From: Clostridia bacterium
GTDB lineage: Bacteria > Bacillota_A > Clostridia > Christensenellales > Borkfalkiaceae
Direction: 5' to 3'
NCBI GenBank assembly: GCA_017399665.1
Contig: JAFQBR010000365.1
Span: 1 to 10,028 of the forward strand
Length of the DNA: 10,028 bases
Part shown: positions 5,423 through 10,028 of the stretch, piece by piece
Numbering within the stretch: position 1 is the first letter of the stretch
Layout of the letters: every line of letters starts with the position of its first letter
Translations under genes and position numbers: made by a program
The notes under the pieces: generated by a model
The model's database searches: none
The model's input: only the letters and a program-made list of their open reading frames with translations
Told to the model about the DNA's origin: nothing

Positions 5423-7244
5423 TTTTATCTCCTTTTTCGTGAAAATAAGAGTATATATTTTGGGCATGCTTTTCGCCTATGCCCTCTGTTTGCATAAGTT
5501 CTTCTTTGCTGGCGCGCTGAATTTCAGCAACGCTACCAAATTTGGTAAGTAAAGCATTAATTTTTTTCTTACCAAGCCCATCAATTTCGTTAAGCTGAGA
5601 ATAGAAAGAGCGTTTTTGACGAAGAGAACGGTGATAAGTAATTGCAAATCTGTGCGCTTCGTCACGTATTCTTTGAAGCAATCTTAAACAGTAATCGCTT
5701 TTTTGCAAAACTACAGGCTGATCACTTTGTAAAGTATATATTTCTTCCTGTTTTTTTGCAAGTGATATAAGTTCGATATCAACTCCTTCTTGTTCAAAAA
5801 CCTCATGTACAGCAGAAAGCTGACCTTTACCACCGTCTATAATAACAAGGTCAGGCGGAGAAAACTTGCTTGCATCCTCGCGCATTCTTGCAATTCTTCT
5901 TGTTAAAACTTCCTTTAAAGAAGCAAAGTCATCTGCGCCTTCAACAGTTTTAATTTTAAATCTTCTGTATTCTTCCGCATCCTTAACCCCGTCTGTAAAA
6001 ACAACCATAGAGCCCACCTTATCAACCCCTGAAATATTAGAAATATCGTAGCATTCCATTCTTTTGGGGTATTTTTTAAGCCCTAATATTTGCTGTAAAC
6101 GCATACAAGCAGTCGTTGTCATATCTTCTTTATGTCGGATTTTGCCAATAGATTTTTCTAAATAATCTTTGGCGTTCATCTCTGCCATATCTGAAAGTTG
6201 TTTTCTTACGCCCTGTTTAGCGCAAGAAATAATAACCTTTTTAGCAAAGTTTTCTTTAAAATATCCTTCTAGCAACGTAGCGTCTGAAAGCTCGTAGTTA
6301 ACAATGATTTCATCGGGAAGCTCGTTATTTTTATCGTAAAAACGTATAATAAAATCCTCTAAGCACTCTTCTTGCGAAACAGATCCGTCTTCAAAGGCGA
6401 AATATTTACCGCCTTGCATTCTTCCTCCACGGGTAATTAAAACGTTAATTGCCGAATGAATATTATCCGTTGCAACCGAAATTACGTCGCAAGAGATAAA
6501 ACGATTGAGCGAAGTAATCTTCTTCTCGCGTATTTTTTTAAGACTTTTAATCTTGTCGCGGTAAGAAAGCGCAAGCTCAAATTCCTCATTTTGGGCAAAT
6601 AAATTCATTTTTGCAACTAAAATATTTTCAGCTTCGTCGTCGTTGCCAGATAAAAAATCAAGCGCTAGATTTACCTTTTGCATATATTCTTCTTTGGTGC
6701 AAAGACCGTTGCAAGGACCTAAGCAGCGCTTAATATGGTATTCTAAACACTCTCGTTTTTTATTTGTTTCCCCTAAAGAAAGTGAACAACTGCGAAGTAA
6801 AAAAGCGCTGTTTATAATCTCTATTATTTCTTTTGCGTTAATGCCTGCCATAAACGGGCCAAAATATCTTGCGCCGTCACGCTTGATAGTTCTTACAATC
6901 TCGAACCTTGGGTAGGGCTTTTTTAAATCAATTTTTATATACGGATAGGTCTTATCGTCTTTAAGTAAAATATTGTATTTGGGCTTATTCTTTTTTATAA
7001 GATTATTTTCAAGCGATAAAGCGTCTGCTTCAGAGTTAGTCATGATATAGTAAAAGTCAGCAATGTTAGATACCATTGCCATTACCTTATCGTTTTTTAC
7101 TCCATCGTAAAAATATTGAGTTACTCTGTTTTTAAGGTTTTTTGCCTTGCCTACGTAAATAATTTCGCCTGATGCACCAAGCATAACGTATACGCCGGGA
7201 TTTTTTGGCAACAACCTTATTTTATCTTGCAAATCTGCTCTCAT
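5412..7244 (-). CDS. uvrC: Excinuclease ABC subunit C (UvrC)
   Basis: This 610-residue protein is the dual-incision nuclease of nucleotide excision repair and works with UvrA and UvrB. The GIY-YIG domain (about 13-95) shows PGVYV (16-20), IIYVGKA (28-34) and R40. Four cysteines at 153, 166, 174 and 178 match the family's iron-sulfur cluster ligands. A UVR helix for UvrB binding lies near 220-242. The RNase H-like nuclease contains ECYDISNISG (397-406, D400), IIDGGKGQ (468-475, D470) and H538, followed by tandem helix-hairpin-helix motifs (DGLGKKKINALL from 555 and EGIGEKHAQNIY from 587). Length is typical. The ATG at 7244 is the only sensible start: an in-frame stop lies about 20 nt upstream and no Shine-Dalgarno sequence is visible. 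It is the first gene of a cluster with hprK, alr and rsmD::coaD. No LexA box of the GAAC-N4-GTTC type is seen upstream. Confidence 0.97.
   Translation of the reverse strand: MRADLQDKIRLLPKNPGVYVMLGASGEIIYVGKAKNLKNRVTQYFYDGVKNDKVMAMVSNIADFYYIMTNSEADALSLENNLIKKNKPKYNILLKDDKTYPYIKIDLKKPYPRFEIVRTIKRDGARYFGPFMAGINAKEIIEIINSAFLLRSCSLSLGETNKKRECLEYHIKRCLGPCNGLCTKEEYMQKVNLALDFLSGNDDEAENILVAKMNLFAQNEEFELALSYRDKIKSLKKIREKKITSLNRFISCDVISVATDNIHSAINVLITRGGRMQGGKYFAFEDGSVSQEECLEDFIIRFYDKNNELPDEIIVNYELSDATLLEGYFKENFAKKVIISCAKQGVRKQLSDMAEMNAKDYLEKSIGKIRHKEDMTTTACMRLQQILGLKKYPKRMECYDISNISGVDKVGSMVVFTDGVKDAEEYRRFKIKTVEGADDFASLKEVLTRRIARMREDASKFSPPDLVIIDGGKGQLSAVHEVFEQEGVDIELISLAKKQEEIYTLQSDQPVVLQKSDYCLRLLQRIRDEAHRFAITYHRSLRQKRSFYSQLNEIDGLGKKKINALLTKFGSVAEIQRASKEELMQTEGIGEKHAQNIYSYFHEKGDKNED
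5429..5433 (-). promoter_or_regulatory. Ribosome binding site that fixes the hprK start
   Basis: AGGAG on the minus strand lies 6 nt before the ATG at 5422 and inside the last codons of uvrC. The upstream in-frame ATG at 5467 has no such motif, so the shorter HprK is preferred. Confidence 0.8.
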
Positions 7245-7284
7245 AACAAATAAAAATAGCCGTTAACGGGCTTATAGCCCACTT

Positions 7285-7313
7285 TTTATAAAATGGGTGC
7301 TTTCGCATTTGAA
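7285..7313 (-). promoter_or_regulatory. Candidate promoter for the uvrC cluster
   Basis: On the minus strand TTCAAA (7313-7308) is followed by a 17-nt spacer and TATAAA (7290-7285). The start would fall near 7277-7279, giving a leader of about 33 nt. That leader contains the palindrome CCGTTAACGG (7260-7269) and most of the inverted repeat GGGCTTATAGCCC (7268-7280), but no Shine-Dalgarno sequence. The promoter overlaps the rny terminator hairpin. The -35 box is only a moderate match. Confidence 0.4.
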
Positions 7314-7325
7314 AACACCCATTTT
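7290..7325 (-). terminator. Probable terminator of rny
   Basis: AAAATGGGTG (7290-7299) pairs perfectly with CACCCATTTT (7316-7325). Inside, TTTC (7301-7304) and GAAA (7311-7314) can extend the stem. On the minus strand the GC-rich part of the stem is followed by ATTTTAT, a short U-rich stretch that is partly in the stem. It begins 13 bp past the rny stop. The plus-strand reading has a better U-run but no plus-strand gene lies beside it. Confidence 0.6.
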
Positions 7326-7337
7326 TGATTTTTGCTT

Positions 7338-8954
7338 TTATTTAGCGTATTCAATTGCTCTTGATTCCCTAATTACGTTAACCTTAATTTGACCGGGATA
7401 TTCAAGTTCTGTTTCAATTTTCTTAGCGATATCCTTAGCTAAGAACATTGCCTTTGCATCGTCAATTTGTTCGGGTTTAACGATAACCCTAATTTCACGG
7501 CCTGCTTGAATAGCAAAGCTCTTATCTACACCTGCAAAGCCTGATGCAATATTTTCAAGCGCTTCTAAACGCTTAATGTAGTTCGTGCTTGTTTCGCGTC
7601 TTGCTCCAGGACGAGCTCCAGAAATAGCGTCTGCTGCAGAAACTAAAACTGCTTCAATAGTTCTAGGTTCAACGTCGCCGTGGTGAGCTTGAATACAGTT
7701 GATAACGTTCTTGTTTTCCCTGAACTTCTTAGCTAAATCTGCACCGATTTGAATGTGTGTACCTTCAACCTCGTGGTCAACAGCTTTACCTATATCGTGA
7801 AGTAAACCGCCACGCTTAGCAAGGTTAACGTCTACACCAAGCTCTTGAGCCATTAAACCGGCAAGATATGCAACCTCTATTGAGTGTTGTAATACGTTTT
7901 GACCGTAGCTTGTTCTATAACGCAACCTACCAAGAAGCTTGATAAGCTCTGGATGTATACCGAACAGTCCGCAATCAAACATAGCAGCTTCGCCTGCTTC
8001 CTTAATCTTTTGGTCAAGTTCTTTTGTTGTTTTTTCAACAGTTTCTTCAATTCTTGCAGGGTGAATACGTCCGTCTGAAATAAGTTTTTCAAGTGAAATA
8101 CGGGCAACTTCACGTCTTACGGGGTCAAAGCCAGATAAAATAACAACTTCAGGTGTATCGTCAATAACAAGTTCGATACCAGTTGCGTTTTCTAATGCGC
8201 GAATGTTTCTACCCTCACGTCCGATAATTCTTGCCTTCATATCGTCGTTAGGTAGAGGAACTACTGATACGCTGATTTCAGATGCGTGGTCTGTACAGCA
8301 ACGTTGAATAGCAAGGCTGATGATATCTTTTGCCTTTTTATCTGCTTCTTCCTTCGCCTCTTCTTCAATACGGCGAACAGTTACAGCACAGTCACGGCGT
8401 GCTTCTTCTTGAATAGCTTCAATAATTTGAGTTTTTGCTTCCTCTTTGCTAAGTTGAGCAATCTTTTCAAGCTCGGCAATCATTAGTTCGTGTTGCTTTT
8501 CTACCTTTTCCTGTAAAAGATTGATTTCGTTAAGCTTTGTTTCTAAATTGCGTTTTTGCTCTTCGACTTCTTCATTTTTCTTTAAAAGATTAGCATCCTT
8601 TTTATTAAGGATTTCATCTTTTTGAACAAGTCTTTGTTCCATCTTTTGTAATTCGAGGCGTTTTTCTTTAGATTCGCTCTCAAATTCCTTTCTCAGTTTT
8701 AAATCCTGTTCCTTTGCTTCAAGAATGGCTTCTTTTTTAAGTTGTTTACATTCTTGTTCTGCGTCTTCCTTCATTTTAGCAACAACTGCTTCGGCAGAAC
8801 CGATTTTCTTTTCACGTTGTTTTTGAAGAATTTTGCTGCCAACAAATATACCGCCGGCAATTCCTAGTGCTACTGCTAATACAGCAATAACGATTACTAC
8901 TGGAAGGCTAACGCCTTCAGCTAAAAGAAACAGGGAGACTGAATTTAAAGTCAT
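7338..8954 (-). CDS. rny: Ribonuclease Y
   Basis: This 538-residue membrane-anchored endoribonuclease starts bulk mRNA decay in many Firmicutes. A single N-terminal membrane segment (about 17-40, rich in V, A, I and G) is followed by a long charged coiled coil (about 45-215). The KH RNA-binding domain has its GxxG loop GREG at 245-248. The HD metal-dependent nuclease domain shows H357, the HD pair in LLHDIGK (384-390) and D442 in [12 protein letters not shown]. Length is slightly above the usual 520. The ATG at 8954 is supported by AGGGAGG (8968-8962) at 7-nt spacing and by the correct position before the membrane helix. It follows recA, an order found in many Clostridia, but has its own promoter and terminator and is probably monocistronic. 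Confidence 0.97.
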   Translation of the reverse strand: MTLNSVSLFLLAEGVSLPVVIVIAVLAVALGIAGGIFVGSKILQKQREKKIGSAEAVVAKMKEDAEQECKQLKKEAILEAKEQDLKLRKEFESESKEKRLELQKMEQRLVQKDEILNKKDANLLKKNEEVEEQKRNLETKLNEINLLQEKVEKQHELMIAELEKIAQLSKEEAKTQIIEAIQEEARRDCAVTVRRIEEEAKEEADKKAKDIISLAIQRCCTDHASEISVSVVPLPNDDMKARIIGREGRNIRALENATGIELVIDDTPEVVILSGFDPVRREVARISLEKLISDGRIHPARIEETVEKTTKELDQKIKEAGEAAMFDCGLFGIHPELIKLLGRLRYRTSYGQNVLQHSIEVAYLAGLMAQELGVDVNLAKRGGLLHDIGKAVDHEVEGTHIQIGADLAKKFRENKNVINCIQAHHGDVEPRTIEAVLVSAADAISGARPGARRETSTNYIKRLEALENIASGFAGVDKSFAIQAGREIRVIVKPEQIDDAKAMFLAKDIAKKIETELEYPGQIKVNVIRESRAIEYAK

Positions 8955-9003
8955 AAATAAACCTCCCTAATTGTCGTATAAAAATATATCTAAGCAGGTT
9001 AAC

Positions 9004-9027
9004 GGCAAATTACTTTTGTAAAATGCC
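9004..9027 (-). other. Small hairpin in the rny 5' leader
   Basis: GGCA (9004-9007) pairs with TGCC (9024-9027) and TTAC with GTAA, separated by a symmetrical AA/AA mismatch and closed by a TTTT loop on the plus strand. It sits in the middle of the roughly 95-nt untranslated leader predicted from the promoter at 9059-9087. RNase Y mRNA may be subject to post-transcriptional control, but the sequence shows only a modest structure. Confidence 0.3.
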
Positions 9028-9058
9028 AAAAACCACCACGTATAATTCTACCATATCT

Positions 9059-9087
9059 ATTTTATACCATATAACTTAAATTGTCAA
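9059..9087 (-). promoter_or_regulatory. SigA-type promoter of rny
   Basis: On the minus strand a perfect TTGACA (9087-9082) is followed by a 17-nt spacer and TAAAAT (9064-9059). The spacer ends in TGG-TA, resembling an extended -10. The start would be near 9052, leaving a leader of about 97 nt before rny. This is the best promoter match in the window. Confidence 0.75.
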
Positions 9088-9189
9088 ATAATTATTGTAA
9101 AGATAACCCATAAAAAGCAATATTTTTATTTAATTTTTGCCAATTTTTATATAAAATATAAAAGTTATCACCTTTTTATTGCTAAAGTA

Positions 9190-9223
9190 ATTGCTTGGCG
9201 CATAATTTGCGCAAATATGCAAT
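9190..9223. repeat. Nested inverted repeat between recA and rny
   Basis: GCGCA (9198-9202) pairs with TGCGC (9208-9212) around TAATT, and outside it ATTGC (9190-9194) pairs with GCAAT (9219-9223) across internal loops. No U-run follows on the minus strand, so it is not a second recA terminator. The rest of 9091-9250 is AT-rich and holds only a further AT palindrome (TTTTATAT 9145-9152 with ATATAAAA 9156-9163); I see no gene there. It could be a protein-binding operator upstream of the rny promoter. Confidence 0.3.
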
Positions 9224-9254
9224 AACCGACTTATAGAACGATTTTTAATAAATT

Positions 9255-9288
9255 AAAAAAGTCTTTACCGCGTTAGATAAAGACTTTT
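9255..9288 (-). terminator. Intrinsic terminator of recA
   Basis: AAAAGTCTTTA (9257-9267) pairs exactly with TAAAGACTTTT (9278-9288), an 11-bp stem with a 10-nt loop. On the minus strand it ends in six T followed by AATTTATT. It begins 6 bp past the recA stop codon, the usual place. Confidence 0.85.
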
Positions 9289-9294
9289 AAATTA

Positions 9295-10028
9295 TTATTC
9301 AGCTATTTCTTCAGGTTTATCAAAGCAAGCGTGACGAACCTTTTCTTCTATCTCTTTTGCAAATTCTTCGTTAGAGTTAATATAATCTCTTGCTTTTTCT
9401 CTGCCTTGAGCAAATTTATCGCCTTGGTAAGAGAACCAGCTTCCGCTCTTTTCGATAATACCTTTTTCTACGCCGATATCAAGTAAGCAACCGGCTTGTG
9501 AAATACCTTTTCCGTAAATGATGTCAAATTCAGCTGTCTTAAATGGTGGAGCAAGTTTGTTTTTAACAACTTTAGCTTTCGTTCTGTTACCGATAAGCCC
9601 GTCTGAATCCTTTAACGCGTCTGCCTTTCTAATATCTAAACGAACGCTTGAATAGAACTTTAACGCTTTACCGCCAGGTGTGGTTTCGGGGTTACCAAAC
9701 ATTACGCCAACCTTTTCACGAAGTTGGTTGATAAATACTACGCAAGTTTTTGATCTGTTCGTAATAGCTGTAAGTTTTCTTAATGCCTGTGACATAAGTC
9801 TTGCTTGTAGACCAACGTGAGAGTCACCCATATCCCCTTCAATTTCTGCCTTAGGAGTAAGAGCGGCAACAGAGTCGATTACAATTAAATCTACCGCGCC
9901 ACTACGAACTAGGCTGTCAGTAATATCAAGTGCCTGTTCGCCTGTATCGGGCTGAGAAACGTATAAGTTATCAAGGTCTACGCCAAGGTTCGCAGCATAG
10001 GTGGGATCGAGCGCGTGTTCAGCGTCGA
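9295..10028 (-). CDS. recA: Recombinase RecA, C-terminal part (5' end beyond the window)
   Basis: The open frame runs to the window edge: 243 residues are visible, starting at DAEHALDP, which corresponds to about residue 94 of E. coli RecA. RecA forms ATP-dependent filaments on single-stranded DNA for homologous recombination and activates LexA self-cleavage. Visible parts include the catalytic Glu of DAEHA (fragment residues 1-5), the [10 protein letters not shown] segment (24-33), Walker [13 protein letters not shown] (45-56), DNA-binding loop L1 around [10 protein letters not shown] (63-72), loop L2 in [18 protein letters not shown], and the C-terminal domain. The acidic tail is short, as in many Firmicutes. 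The Met at 9831 is internal, not the start. The missing N-terminus should hold the polymerisation helix and Walker A. A good terminator follows the stop. Confidence 0.97.
   Translation of the reverse strand, partial: DAEHALDPTYAANLGVDLDNLYVSQPDTGEQALDITDSLVRSGAVDLIVIDSVAALTPKAEIEGDMGDSHVGLQARLMSQALRKLTAITNRSKTCVVFINQLREKVGVMFGNPETTPGGKALKFYSSVRLDIRKADALKDSDGLIGNRTKAKVVKNKLAPPFKTAEFDIIYGKGISQAGCLLDIGVEKGIIEKSGSWFSYQGDKFAQGREKARDYINSNEEFAKEIEEKVRHACFDKPEEIAE

Noticed and set aside
5423..5467. Upstream in-frame extension giving hprK a longer N-terminus
   Set aside because: The ATG at 5467 lacks a ribosome binding site and lies well inside uvrC, while the ATG at 5422 has AGGAG 6 nt upstream and matches the family start.
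5477..5665. Small minus-strand open frame of 62 codons within uvrC
   Set aside because: It lies in a different frame of the conserved helix-hairpin-helix region of uvrC and has no independent support.
7245..7337. SOS (LexA) box upstream of uvrC
   Set aside because: No GAAC-N4-GTTC motif is present; the palindrome CCGTTAACGG does not match the Gram-positive LexA consensus.
9008..9043. Possible tiny leader peptide starting with GTG in the rny leader
   Set aside because: Only about nine codons, no Shine-Dalgarno sequence and no distinctive residue content; this length is expected by chance.
9295..9831. A short gene starting at the ATG at 9831
   Set aside because: The same frame stays open to 10028 and encodes conserved RecA sequence (DAEHALDP onward), so this Met is internal.
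1..10028. CRISPR arrays, tRNA or rRNA genes, transposases, prophage or toxin-antitoxin genes
   Set aside because: None was recognised on either strand; coding space is filled by conserved housekeeping genes and the gaps are short.

Overview
The window looks like a chromosomal housekeeping segment of a low-GC, Gram-positive bacterium, most probably a spore-forming member of the Clostridia. This rests on an HPr kinase/phosphorylase (HprK), an RNase Y, a YlbJ-type sporulation membrane protein, a recA-rny gene order and an rsmD-coaD-ylbJ neighbourhood, all typical of Firmicutes, together with AT-rich intergenic DNA. I see no transposase, phage gene, CRISPR array, tRNA or rRNA. I cannot place it below class level.

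Layout, left to right. Positions 1-96 hold a structured non-coding element (nested inverted repeats) just beyond the 3' end of rarA (97-1425, minus strand). A 43-bp AT-rich gap separates rarA from the divergent plus-strand ylbJ gene (1469-2428). Four minus-strand genes then form a tight cluster transcribed right to left: uvrC (5412-7244), hprK (4472-5422), alr (3415-4452) and a fused rsmD::coaD gene (2414-3418). uvrC overlaps hprK by 11 bp, hprK and alr are 19 bp apart, and alr overlaps rsmD by 4 bp (ATGA). The fused gene converges on ylbJ and overlaps it by 15 bp; a strong minus-strand terminator lies about 210 bp inside the ylbJ coding sequence. Right of uvrC come a terminator-like hairpin, rny (7338-8954), a 340-bp intergenic region with a good promoter for rny and a terminator for recA, and the C-terminal two thirds of recA (9295-10028, running off the window).

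Together the genes cover DNA repair and replication rescue (rarA, uvrC, recA), carbon catabolite signalling (hprK), cell-wall precursor supply (alr), ribosome modification and coenzyme A synthesis (rsmD::coaD), mRNA turnover (rny) and sporulation (ylbJ). None is a new system. The points most worth following up are the RsmD-CoaD fusion, the terminator embedded antisense in ylbJ, the apparently leaderless or Shine-Dalgarno-less starts of rarA, ylbJ, alr and uvrC, the unusually compact alanine racemase, and the structured element at the left edge.
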